Source: Blasia pusilla (lineage: Eukaryota; Marchantiophyta; Marchantiopsida; Blasiales). Taken from it: DNA of 64,000 nucleotides. The position numbers and the translations under genes are program-made. Where the stretch lies: assembly GCA_050084515.1 (NCBI GenBank), contig CM114271.1, forward strand, positions 11,284,001 through 11,348,000, written 5' to 3'. The notes under the pieces were generated by a model that was given only the letters and a program-made list of their open reading frames with translations, was not told the DNA's origin and made no database searches. Positions 44,616 to 55,394 of the stretch are shown piece by piece (positions within the stretch are counted from its first letter, which is position 1; each line of letters begins with the position of its first letter).

Positions 44616-46124
44616 TTATTCTGACCCGAAACAGGCATCGTACACAAGACTGGCTACGAGCACTGATGTCATGTTGCGAACGAAAGCCCTTCGCTTTTTA
44701 TTCATGGCTTCACTTCCTGTTTCGTTCAGTTCTGGACCCAGGACATTGAGGAGAGCTCCAGCCGCACAGACCTGACACGGAGGGAACAGTCAGTAGGGGC
44801 TGGGATAAAAACCGTCGACTTCATAGAAGACTGTCAAAGCTAATTTTTCGAGCAAGTAATAAGAGTCATCGTCCAGCAAAGCTTCAAAAGTCGTAAACAT
44901 TCCGCGACCAAGGTGAGACTCACAACACCTGCGCCCGTACTTCAGAGTTCGAGAGCAGCCCTATTAGCAAAGGAAGCGCCTGGGACTCTCGGATTATAAT
45001 TCGACTTGCGACCTCGCGGGATATGTTCTGAAGCGCTCCTGCTGCCGAACCACAAATCGATGGATGACTCCCTTGGAGCAATTTGATCAGATACTTGATG
45101 CCGTGTTTTACGCGAATAATACGAATCGCATCCACGTCAGAGCTCATGTTGTGCAAAGCTCCAACAGCCCGAGCCTTAACCTGTGCAAACATAAGCGGAT
45201 AGATGTAACAAATAAACTCCATACGAGTATTTATTGAATCGTCGATGTACGTGCCTAGTGATCACGTAGTCCTAACGGCTGCAACTGTTTTCCACTCACA
45301 TTTATGGACGGAACATCAAGGAGCTTAACGAGCAGTGGAATGGCCCCCAGATTGCGGACGACACGGCGACCCTCTGGCTGAAAACATATGCTCTGCAAGG
45401 CGCCTGCTGCGTTAGCTTGTAGCTCCTCGTCATCTGACGCGAGAAATTCAACCTGCAAGGCGTGGAGAAGATGTTCCATTGACCAGAGTTGCAAAAGAAG
45501 AGACTAGACTCTTAAGTCGATTGCAAAAGAAGGGTCAATATTCTCTGTACTGGACGGAGCTCCGGTTTTGTACGATTGTAGATGACAGGTCTTAGTTCCG
45601 TAGTTCCATTCGAGAGAGGGCGATATTCTGCACGTTGGACGTGCTGGACATGATTTCGGATCGGCGATCGATGAGAAAAGAGCTGGAGATTTCGCGTGCA
45701 TGATGCATGTATCACTAGTGCAGCCCTACGCTTGAGTTTTCACATGTTGTATTTCCATGGTCTTGAGAGGGCTCGTTGACACTGACGAACGAGCTGGTGA
45801 AGTAGTACTTCACATACTTGCCAAGGTCCGGACAAAATTGGCACCAGAGAATCTCCTACAACAGTGTAGGAAGATGAGGGGGAAGGAAGAAGAGACCAAA
45901 GTGGCCGCACCGCCGCACTCGATCACAACTTTGACATTCTCCTTTTCATAGCACACGTTGAGAATGACGTTAGCACCCTCTGCGGCAATTTTGGCAATGT
46001 GTTTGGAGTTGTTTAGATGCTTGATGACAGCTGATATTCCTTCTTTACCAATCGATCTTCGAGTGATATGTTTCCTCGACAAAATCTTTAGGCGTCCCAA
46101 AGTTGGCAAGAGTTCGTGCCTTTC
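44616..46124 (-). CDS. Armadillo-repeat protein, C-terminal exons (partial)
   Basis: Four exons join in phase 0: 46124-45897, 45452-45300, 45180-44929 and 44771-44616 (TAA). They give 262 codons: RHELLPTLGRLKIL...GISAVIKHLNNSKHIAK..., VEFLASDDEELQANAAGALQ..., VKARAVGALHNMSSDVDAIR..., VCAAGALLNVLGPELNETGS.... Three to four ARM repeats with NxxxAxGAL-type helices are clear. The closest impression is of ciliary ARM proteins (ARMC3/ARMC4 type), which would suit a plant with flagellate sperm, but that is a guess from repeat spacing. The first donor (GTCTCT) is weak. I find no exons upstream of 46124, so the 5' part is missing, unrecognised, or the locus is a fragment. It converges on TPST. Confidence 0.7.
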
Positions 46125-46199
46125 CTGCAACACTCTCGATGGTTCCTGTAGTACCAATTTCAAATGGTCTAAAGCCGCCCTGTCCTGCGTATAACGATG

Positions 46200-47212
46200 G
46201 ACGAGGTTGAGTTCATTTTACAGCTAGGAATTACTTGTACAGATCTGACTTTAGATACCCGGAAAAATCTGGAGGACTGCAGCCAAGATCGATTCTTCTC
46301 ATAGTAGAACGCTAATGTTAAGCTATGCGCGAGGCGCGAGAAGTGCATCTTCCGACAATAACTATCCCAATCTTCGAAAAGTAACCAAAGTACGGAATAT
46401 TCAATTAATCGACAAACAAAACCTCAGAAATGATCAATTTGATCAATTGACAAGTTTGGGGACCCGAACCCCACCGAAACCGCATATTAGATATCCTCAC
46501 TGAAGGATACATCCACGAGTCGAAGGAACGCAAGACCTGTCTCTTACTTTACTCCGGAAGATTGTGATAGATAACGATTCACTCCACTCCTCTAGCATCG
46601 TTCAACAGTTACCGGAAAAAAACAAGAAGAGTATATGAGATAACTGAAGCCTATCATCAATCCCATCCGAAACTCCGACTGCGCTCACAGCCTTTCCATA
46701 ATGAAGAAATGAACCTCGATAAGTTCGTTGTCCAATGTGGTGATAGCTTTATTCAATGTGTTACCGACATGTACGTCGGCACCATGGGCATGCGGTGCGC
46801 TGTTGTTGTAGACACGATCCATAATTCCGAATGCAAATGGTTGTTGAGCGATGCGGAAACGGCATAGGCGCACGCAATTTCTCGATCTCGTCGTCACAAG
46901 ATTGACACTCGTCTCTTGCAGTACAGATTTCTAAACTAAGATAATACCTCTACGTTATTGCGAGCTCTACGGTCCTACGCTCGCCTCTGTAGAGACTCGA
47001 GATTGGCGTCTCCAGCACACAAATGCAGCCACACACACACGGCCATCTTTCTCTCGTGCGACGGATGGGATATGCAACGTATGCGTATTCCAGCGTTAGC
47101 TTTATCCTCACTTTCGTGGCTAAAGTTGGAGAATCGCTTCCGTATCGACATCGCTATGCTGAGTCTGATCATATCTGTACACGACTCTCTCGACATTCTG
47201 CGTACATCCATT
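46200..47212. other. No gene recognised
   Basis: Scattered short frames; a minus-strand one (46897-46685) has no recognised domain and no splice signals that join it to the ARM exons. Confidence 0.4.
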
Positions 47213-47530
47213 TCACGAGTAGAGGGGAATATTAGACACTTTTTAACTAATACCTAACTGGATCCCTACTTTTCACGTGTAGAACTGAATATTCTACGCT
47301 TCTAAGGAATACGTAACCGGATCCAACCTTTTCAGGAGGAGAAATGGAATATAGAATATTTGACACTAACTGGACCCGTCATTTTCACGAGGACGAAGGG
47401 AATAATTTTCATAACTAGACAATACGTATCGGAATCACTCCTTCTCAACCGGTACAAGTGGAATACTCGGCACTTACATGAAAAGCGAAACCAAATCCAT
47501 CCTTTTGAGCCAGTGGAAGTGAGATACATT
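47213..47530. repeat. Degenerate ~60-bp tandem array (about six units)
   Basis: Unit starts CACG(A/T)G...GA.GGAATA near 47217, 47275, 47333, 47386, 47448 and 47508, each followed by ACTGGATCC-like text and TTTTCA. Spacing 53-62 bases. No coding potential. Confidence 0.65.
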
Positions 47531-47570
47531 ACATGAAGTGCATTTTACCCTGCATCGTCTTGTTCGGTAA

Positions 47571-47975
47571 ATGGCATGTGTATGTCTCTGTTTCATTTTC
47601 TCCCCGGAGGCTATGTCCTCGTGTCAAAACGATTATGTCGGATTCTTTCTAGTGGACGAGAAAATGGCACATGAGAACTTTGTATTAAGTGCGCCTCGAT
47701 TTTAGGTGTGTAAAGTTTACCCGCCGCGAGGATTTAGCAGGTGTGCCTTCAACATCGTTTCATGTGAGAGTTCTCTCTGTTGCCACGCGTGGGCTTCACT
47801 CCGCCTACTTGCAATCTTGTTGCAATCTTGGTTCAGCATTATGAATTTCTGAATTCTCCCCAGCCGCGCGTGAGATTTTCCGACCTATGTTATGTTTCTC
47901 ACCACTAGTGCATACGTTAGTACCGTCTACGTTACTATTGCGGGCGAGGTTCCGGACTATCTTAGTGCGGATTTG
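47571..47975. repeat. 0.4-kb direct repeat, first copy
   Basis: ATGGCATGTGTATGTCTCTG...CCGTCTACGTTACTATTGC. Repeated at 48188-48605. It contains a tandem CAATCTTGTTGCAATCTTGG. Confidence 0.85.
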
Positions 47976-48187
47976 CTAAGAATTAGATGGTTGTTGGATG
48001 TCTTTTGCTAAGGCTGGATGTTTTTTTTTTCCTCTTCTTTTCCCATTCACGCATGCATTGAGGGAGAGGAGGAGGAGAGGAGGAGGAGAGGCTCCAACAG
48101 AATAATTCATAATAAGAATTTATTAACGATTTTTTTTTCTATCTACTGCCTATACTAGTAGGTTCGGTTTTAAATGCATTCTTTTTT

Positions 48188-48605
48188 ATGGCTTGTGTAT
48201 GTCTCTATTTTATTTTCTCCTTAGAGACTATGTCCACATGTCAAAAACGATTACTTGGTTTATCCTAACACCGTCCGATTCTTTCTAATGGAAGAGAAAA
48301 TGGCACGTGAGAACCTTGTATTAAGTGTGCCTTGATTTTAGGTATGTGAAGGTTACCCGCCGCGAGGGTTTAGCACACGTGCCTTCAACATCATTTCATG
48401 TGAGAGTTCTCTCTTTCGTTTGAGACTTCTCGGTTGCCACGGGTGGGCTTCACTTTGCATACTTGCAATCTTGTTGCAATCTTGGTTCAGCATTATGAAC
48501 TTCTGAATTCGTCCCAGCCGCACGTGAGATTTCTTGACATATGTTATGTTTCTCACTACTAGTGCCTACATTAGTACCGTCTACACTACTGTGGGTGAGG
48601 TTTGA
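48188..48605. repeat. 0.4-kb direct repeat, second copy
   Basis: Second copy of 47571-47975; the 212 bases between them hold a GGAGAGGAGGA purine stretch. The pair could be LTRs of a short non-autonomous element, but neither shows clean TG...CA ends. Confidence 0.8.
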
Positions 48606-48899
48606 CTATATTGGTGACCCTCAAGTAGCTTATGGCATCCTTTCATCCTATTTCGCTCGTAGACTTGGTTATCTTTGTAGAACCGTGTGGGTGTCTAGCC
48701 ACATTTCTTCCTTGTATTGATCCTTTCATAGAAAGATCATGTAGGCGTTTGGGGATCTACTAGGACCCGGCTCCTTAGAGTGCCCCGCGGGGAAGTTAGC
48801 TCGTAGACAGGCTTTTTGGCCGATTTCCTTTGGCAGAGTAGGTCTTATAGCGATTGAGTTAGTGGGGCCTTCGGCTTTTTTAGGGAGTTGGGCCACTAT

Positions 48900-49335
48900 A
48901 GCACCCCTTCTTTGCTCCCAATTTTTTTTTAGGATAGACCGCTCCTTTTACAATATGTTTACTAGGTTGAGCATGACCTTTTCCCACTTCAGTCTTCACT
49001 CACAGATTGTAGAGACTCCCTTTTAGTTGAGGTTAGAGGAGTTCTTCCCACTTTCTCTTCTCTAGTTACCTCTGGGCAGTATGGACTCCAATCTTTTTAC
49101 ATAGAAGCCCACTTTGAGGCAATGTTTAGAGGTATTATGTTGGATGGGAATATCCCCATGGAGGTTTGGGCCCGTATTCCCTCTTGCTCTGGAAAGGGGG
49201 TAGGCTTATGGGTGGGGGCTCACCCCCTCATCTCGGCTTTCCGCATCGCACCACTTACCTACACTACAGCGATACGATTCCGACTGGGCCTCCCCCAACC
49301 ATCGGTGGTTAGTTCGACACATTGCAAGTATCGCC
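48900..49335 (+). pseudogene. LINE-like C-terminal fragment
   Basis: Reads VWARIPSCSGKGVGLWVGAH, FRIAPLTYTTAIRFRLGLPQ and ends with CKYRHC. The ...SGxGxxxWLxAxP...F..A...RLGLP...C.C pattern is the tail of LINE-type proteins after the reverse transcriptase. Upstream bases lack a matching RT. Cut off at 49335 by the repeat block that follows. Confidence 0.45.
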
Positions 49336-49338
49336 ATT

Positions 49339-49453
49339 GTCGTGCGCATACACATCGCTACACAAGATACATCGTTGTCACCGAACACACACAATCCCAT
49401 GCTAACTCATCGCATCCAAACAACGAGACAAGAAGTACCAAAATATCTCCAAT
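49339..49453. repeat. Repeat block R (TCGTGCGCATACACATCGCT)
   Basis: Its head occurs at 49337, 49489, 62871 and 63511; the full ~120-base block, ending ACCAAAATATCTCC, is at 49339-49453, 62872-62993 and 63513-63636. In the last two it brackets an LTR on both sides. Confidence 0.75.
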
Positions 49454-49488
49454 AAAATAAGATCCAATCTCTCTCACAACACCATAGT

Positions 49489-50111
49489 TGTCGTGCGCAT
49501 ACATATCGCTACACAACATACATCGCTGGTCACATCTACACCACACAACACCGATCTTCCCCACACACGGGTCGATCCACACATGTACAAAAATCAACTC
49601 ATACATATACATGGAGATCACACAAAAAAAATAAAGAGTAGTAAAAACGGCACACCCGGCCTAAAACTCCACTCCTCAATCTACATCGGCATATCGAGCC
49701 TCGTCCACCCTGTGCTATCAAGGAATCCGGACGCTGTGCTAGCGTCCTAGGTCCATTGTGTCAGGAACGTTGTTTCTGACAACTTTCATGTTGAGGTCTT
49801 TGACAGCCGGGTGACTTGTTGACCAAGTCACCCGCCCTTGGTAACCTGTGCGCGCAGGTTACCAAGGGAAGGGCTATTTTTAGGGGAAGAGCCTTTTGGC
49901 TCTTCCTAATCCTATATAAGAGAGGAAGATGGCTTTCCTAAGCCATCTTTCTCATGTTGGGCCGTTGGAGCACCTCCATTGTATGTGTGTGAGATAGGAC
50001 TATCCTCAACCTCATCCAACACCGTGGGACAAAGTTACACTCAAGATAGTCCGCTGGCTCCTACGCCCTATCCACGATAGATCTCGGCCTATCGGCTACT
50101 CAGATGTGACA
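49489..50111 (+). mobile_element. 623-bp LTR-like insertion with 4-bp duplication and hairpins
   Basis: Starts TGTCGTGCGC, ends GATGTGACA, flanked by TAGT (49485-49488 and 50112-50115). Removal restores ACCATAGTTCTCACATG as in the LTR at 60105. It holds a TATATAAG box (49913-49920) and the hairpin cluster at 49809-49949. Confidence 0.75.
49809..49949. promoter_or_regulatory. Four consecutive perfect hairpins around a TATA box
   Basis: Stems: 49809-49818 with 49824-49833 (10 bp); 49835-49848 with 49855-49868 (14 bp, CCCTTGGTAACCTG); 49885-49893 with 49898-49906 (9 bp, loop TTTT); 49926-49935 with 49940-49949 (10 bp). All arms pair without mismatch. CCTATATAAGAG lies between the third and fourth. 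Confidence 0.85.
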
Positions 50112-50597
50112 TAGTTCTCACATGTGTGCACTCTCATATGTCTCTCTCAATGTCAAAGCAAACCCACTCTCCTCATGAGAGGCTTGAGTTACACACACAA
50201 GGTAAGCAAGACCATAGCTCCGCCGCCTCATGCCAAGAGGTTCAACAAAGAGAGAATAAGCTCTCAATCTCTCTCTCCTTGAGGTATACCCCTCCCCTCT
50301 CCCAAGCTCTCTCCATGGTAACATATGCTCCCAAGTCACCTCCTTGGCTCTTGACCTAATATAGGAGGTCAAGGGCCACTTACCAAAAATAGAAAGTTGA
50401 CCATATACTCAAAATGATACTTATCTAAAATAGTAAGTTCCTCAATATGGCTCCAAATGAGCCGAAACGAAGGGGAAACCTGCTCTCTAAGATTTCTCGG
50501 GGCTTCAACATGTCATTCTCGACCTACTGAGCATGTCCTCCACTACCCACGAAGGCGCTCTATTAGATCTCACCGATCTATCCTAAAAGACGTGATA
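50112..50597 (-). mobile_element. 3' LTR of the Gypsy element (main part)
   Basis: Matches 60110-60578 nearly base for base (CACTCTCCT...GAGAGGCTTG..., CCAAATGAGCCGAAACRAAGG). On the - strand the LTR starts TATCACGTC here and TGTCACGTC at 60578. The rest of this LTR lies left of the nested insert, at 49455-49488. Confidence 0.8.
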
Positions 50598-50801
50598 GCT
50601 GTCTATCAAAATATCTCCAATCGCCCCCCTAGCTGGTGGTTAGGTCCCTCTAACTCCAGATAGCCATATATCCCTACCTACCATGACATACATCTCTCGG
50701 ACGCTAAGAGCAAGAAGGCCCAGTGCTCATGTGGCCCCATCGTTAGTCGCCTTCTTGTCATCCATATCACAGACACAAGTTAGAATGTAGAACTACCTAC
50801 T

Positions 50802-51152
50802 CTATGTACATTTGGGACACATCCATCGTCCCTGAGGAACCCTGGTGAGAGGTGGCGTCAAAGATGCCATATGCCATCTTCTCGAACACCCATCACAGAC
50901 TAGCATAGTGGTTGCACCATAGACGGAACCACACAACATACACCGCAAGCCTGTAGGAACTATTGCTAAGCTCAAATCAAATATACCGTCAATGTTCGGA
51001 AGATGATATGGCGCACAGTTATGCTTATGATCCTTCCAAAGCATACCATCACGTCCCTCCAATAAGAGAACACCGGATGGCAAAACCTCACACACTCTCA
51101 AGATGGTGCGCCCTACAGTCACATCCAACGTCGTGGATGCCGTCTTCTGCAA
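50802..51152 (-). pseudogene. Integrase C-terminal tail with PHD finger
   Basis: Reads TTLDVTVGRTILRVCEVLPS and GVLLLEGRDG, then a PHD finger CMLC...CDGC...WHMAS...WMCPKC. PHD fingers (C4HC3) read histone H3 tails; on an integrase this may steer insertion, as chromodomains do. The Cys after HMA is Ser here (TGT to TCT). The copy at the right edge (63840-64000) keeps that Cys but has lost two others, so the ancestral finger was complete. Confidence 0.75.
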
Positions 51153-51167
51153 GTAGATATAGTCTCC

Positions 51168-51960
51168 CTAATGAAACCTTCGGATAGTAGGTCGATAACC
51201 ACCTCCCCCAATAGTCGCATACCTCAACATATCCCGATGTTGCACAATCGCCAAGTTCTCAAATGCCATGGGCATCACTCTCCGAAACAATTGAGCCCTC
51301 TGAGAACATGTTCGCATCCATACATCAAGGTCATCAAGGTTCAACACCTCACCAACATCTCGATGAATGGCCGTAGGTAAATCTGGTTCTCGGCCATAAA
51401 ACAACAAGTACGCTAAGGATGCATGCTTGCTAAATCTGTTTCCCATCGCCAATCATGGCAACTAAAGGTCCCAATCTCCTAGGTGACCTCTCTGCAAGCC
51501 ATACTTGCGTAGTCCTCTCTTCACTGTCTGCACAACTCGCTCCCCTAGTCCATCTACCTTAGGATAATCTCGCGAAGTAGTGCGGTGGTCGATCAGTGCC
51601 TGATCACACAAGGCCTAAAATGCCATGCGGAACTCTGTACCTTGGTCTGTCAACACCTCAGCTGGTGCGCCGTAATGACTCAACACTCGATTTAGGAAGG
51701 CATACGCTACTCCCTCACTCGTTTTGTCAGGCAATGCAACCAACTCTATCCACTTCGAGAAGTGCTCGACCATCCATCACCAAGACATAACGACTATGGC
51801 GCTCCGTCAAAGGCAAAGGTCCTGCAAAATCCAAACTCCATCTATAATCTAAACCCATGATCGGAAGTGGATGCAACTGTGGAGTTGGAGCATTGAATGA
51901 TGCTTGGACTCAATCACACACCATGCATCTGGCAACAAACTGTTGAACGTCAGTCTGCAT
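51168..51960 (-). pseudogene. Gypsy integrase core
   Basis: In order: CMVCD (end of the zinc-binding N-terminus), WSLDFAGPLPLTERHSRYVL (first Asp), SKWIELVALPDKTSEGVAYA, GAPAEVLTDQGTEF (second Asp), KVDGLGERVVQTVKRGLRKY (Glu), then SLAYLLFYGREPDLPTAI. The DDE triad is present. Stops in FRMAF*ALC and DWDL*LPW and a shift after YVLVMD disable it. Confidence 0.8.
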
Positions 51961-52095
51961 GCCTTGCCACCAATACTAAATTTGGAGCAAGCTGTATGTC
52001 CACTTCACTCCAAAATGATCCAACTCCTCATGGGCATGACGCACCAAATGTGTTCTTTGCGAAGGATGAGGCACTACACACACTCTACCATCCTC

Positions 52096-53053
52096 TCACA
52101 CTTGCAATACATATGTGCCCTCCCACCGGAACCGTCTAGCTTGTTGTAGGATCCGATCGCTCTCTCTAGCACCAACTGTGCTCACGACGCTGCCAATATG
52201 CACGTACTCCAAGACCACTCCATCGTCATGAATGTCTTGACCACCTATCGTCTCCTCACCGGCCTCTGGATCTAAGGACTCTCCATCAGACCTCGCCATC
52301 GAAGTCTCAGCAATTTGGCTCTCCATAGCCAACATGCCCAAATAGGCTGTCGCATGCCATCTTGGCACCAACTCCTCATCACTCTGACCATGCCAACCAG
52401 CTTCAGTTGCATCTCGCTGACTCAGACATGGGTTACAGCTCAAACTATCTGCATCCTGGTTGAGCGTCCCAGGTCTATGCACCACTTGGAAGTCATACTC
52501 CTGCAACAAAAGAGCCCACCTTGCAAGCTTCCCTGTAAGCTTGTCGAACTCCATCAACCACTTGAGTGGCTGATGATCAATAATGATGATAAAGGGATTT
52601 CCGAATACATAACATCTAAAATGTGTGATAGCCCACACTGCAGCCAAGCACTCACCCTCATACGAGCTATACATCGCCTCTGCAGCGTTGTTTGAGCGAC
52701 TAGCATAAGCCACCACAAACTCTCTATCATCATCGTCATGCTAGGTGAGCATGGCTCCAAGCCCCAACATGCTCCAATCGATATGCAACTGGAAAGGACG
52801 CCCCCAAATCCGTCTCCTCAATATGGGCGCGGACGTCAATCTATCCTTGAGCATCTAAAATGCTCTCTCTTGCTCATTCCCCCAGTGCCACTCCTGATCC
52901 ACCTTGGTCATCAAGGTTAGCGGATTCGCAATTGAATTGAAACCCTTAACGTACCGTCGATAGAAGTTTTCCAATCCCATGAATGCACAAACTCGACTCA
53001 CATATGTAGGGCGTGGAATGTGTGAAATAGCCTCTACCTTTATTTGTTGCACA
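52096..53053 (-). pseudogene. Gypsy RT connection and RNase H domain
   Basis: 53053-52855 holds AFMGLENFYRRYVKGFNSIA and the W.W....AF block that ends Ty3 reverse transcriptases. 52716-52096 gives RNase H: YASRSNNAAEAMYSSYEGEC, AVWAITHFRCYVFGNPF, IIDHQPLKWL,  KLARWALLLQEYDFQVVHRP. Frame breaks near 52860 and 52720. Confidence 0.85.
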
Positions 53054-54259
53054 TGTGATACCCATAATTTTGTAATCTTGAAGAATATATCTTTTTATTC
53101 AACAAAGACTCTTGTATATTATGATTATTTATTATTATGAGGAAGAATAAGTGAATCACAAAGCTCTTGGGACAAGGGAGAGAGATGGAAGATCAAGGAT
53201 TTGCCTTAGAGAAGAGGAAAACGCAATAACGAAGTCTCAAGACTCAGAACGAAGCTCAACGAAGATGTACGAAGCTCTGTTTTTGTAGTGCTTCGCTACA
53301 TAACGCAGCATCACGAAGAAAATAAGAAAGAAGTACTTCGCTCTTTAACGAAGCGCGAAGCACGAAGTACGAAGCACCGGAGATAAGAACGAAGCATGGA
53401 GTACTTCGTCCTCCTGAAGTCCAACGAAGCGAAGCTAAGAAGGACTGTGATTTCAAGAGACACATGTTAAAACAGCTAGACTAGGAAAGGGCGTGAACCT
53501 TTGTATCAAATTGGTAGTTAGGACAGTTTTGTAGTGCGGACTCACAGGGATCATAGGAAAAGCTAAGAGAACCATAGATCTAGGTAGTTAGAAATAGTGA
53601 AGAGACACTAGCTTCATCAAGAACGTTTCGAATCTTTGGATCACTTCCACTCCAGCGAATATTTAAGAAGCAAGGCAAAAGCCATAATCATCATTCTCTT
53701 ACAAAGTCCTTATGTTGTAGGAATGGTCCGAGCAAGAGAGTAGTACCCTCTCAAGCTTGTATACACTTTGAAGCTTTCTCGTTCTTGATGGAGTAGTAAA
53801 GCAATCATTCATTCATTCTGATGTGCGATGATTATGTCTGAGTATTCTTTTTGGGTTTGCAGAGTGAAGAGTGAATCAGACGAACCTTTCTCATCAATGA
53901 AATAATCAACCTGAGTTGTAGGAAATCTGTTTGACAGAGAGTAACCTGCCGAGACGGATTGAGTTGCGAAAGTAGGAGAAGCCAACTTTTGTGTTGAGAT
54001 CTCTGTGAGGTTTCTTGATGTCGAGAGGAAAATCTACCTGAACATGCTGTCAATTCCACTAGAAAGAATCGAGAAAACATCCTTTGGTACTAAGAAAGAT
54101 TAGAAGATATTGATAAGACATTGAATATAACTCACACACCTTTAAATACAACTATTACAACAGAATTGTAATTCCGAACTCTCTTTTCATCAAACAATGA
54201 TCCTCTTAGGGATCGAACTTATTAAAACGACTATAAACTAGAAACACTTGTACATTACA
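53054..54259 (+). mobile_element. 1.2-kb solo LTR inserted in the Gypsy reverse transcriptase
   Basis: Starts TGTGATACCC, ends CTTGTACATTACA, 1206 bases; the inverse of 16528-17737. GAAGC/CGAAG words cluster at 53240-53440. It splits the Gypsy protein between YLGHTIYPGGLGAI and VQQIKVEAISHIP. Target duplication not clear (ACAT on both sides at best). Confidence 0.8.
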
Positions 54260-54885
54260 TATAGCACCAAGTCCCCCAGGGTATATTGTATGACCCAAGT
54301 ACTCAATCTGGTCATAGAAGAACTTGCACTTGCCTGGATGTACCTTCAGCCCATGTAACTGCAATCGTCGAAACACCTCCTCTAGATGTCGCTCATGCTC
54401 CTCAACCGTGGCGCTAAAGACTACGATATCATCAATATAACACCTAGCAAAATCTTGACTTGCCAAGATCCTATCCATGACCCTGTGAAACTCAGCCGGG
54501 GCGTTCTTTAACCCGAATGATAAGAACCGCCACCGGTACAAACAATCCTTCCCGTGAGGATCGATGCCCCAAAATGCCGTCTTCGCTTGTCCTCCAATCT
54601 GATAGGCAGCTGATGGTATCTGGCTCGCAAATCCAATGAACTGAAGATCTTTGCATGCCCAATCGTATCAAAGATCTCCTCAGGGGTGGGCATGGCATAC
54701 CTATTGGACTTCGTGTGGCGATTGATAGGTTGGTAATCTCCACACATTCGCCTATCCGTCCAGTTGCCATTCAAATCCTTCTTGGCGGGCATCATAGTGG
54801 CAGATGCATACTCTCCATGCGACATCTCCACGAGTCCTGTTCCAACCAAAACCTGGTTCCTACTCTGAATCAGAGCCCTCTCCAT
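54260..54885 (-). pseudogene. Gypsy reverse transcriptase
   Basis: Reads MPAKKDLNGNWTDRRMCGDY, AMPTPEEIFDTIGHAKIFSS, LDLRARYHQLPIRLEDK, then in the next frame WRFLSFGLKNAPAEFHRVMD, CYIDDIVVFSATVEEHERHL and KCKFFYDQIEYLGHTI. The catalytic YIDD (54439-54428) is intact. A frameshift near 54570 separates the two halves. Confidence 0.9.
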
Positions 54886-55394
54886 GTCACTCTATCAGTA
54901 GGATCGTCGAAAGATCGACGTGTCACTCGACAACTCAATGCGGATCCTTGGATCCTTCAGTGTATTCAAATCATGTATACTAAATGTAAAATAACTCCTA
55001 TAACTCCGAAGGAAGTGGTGTATCCAGCACCGCTCTCCTCTTGTCAACTTAGGGCCCATATTTGGCTCCCAAGTCTCCATCGTGACTACAATAGGACTCT
55101 CCGGCGTGGATGTTGGTGGTTGCTATGGTGCAACCCCGTCTTGGACAATAAAACTCTCATCTCCACGTGCAGTACCCAGAACCACGCTGTGGCTATCATC
55201 TCCTCGCATACATGCAAAACATCCCAAGAAGTCCAAGGGTATCTCTCTCGATCACCCATGGTGTGTCGATCTCCTCGAGTCTCGCCCCCAGCCACTGCCT
55301 CAACTGTCTCGGTAGGCATGGGGCTCACCAACGCAACAGCTATGATCTGTCACATCCTCAAACAACACTGCTCAGCTACTCCTAAGCTGAAATC

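Noticed and set aside
46685-46897. Minus-strand frame as a further ARM exon
   Set aside because: No ARM pattern and no phase-compatible splice sites.
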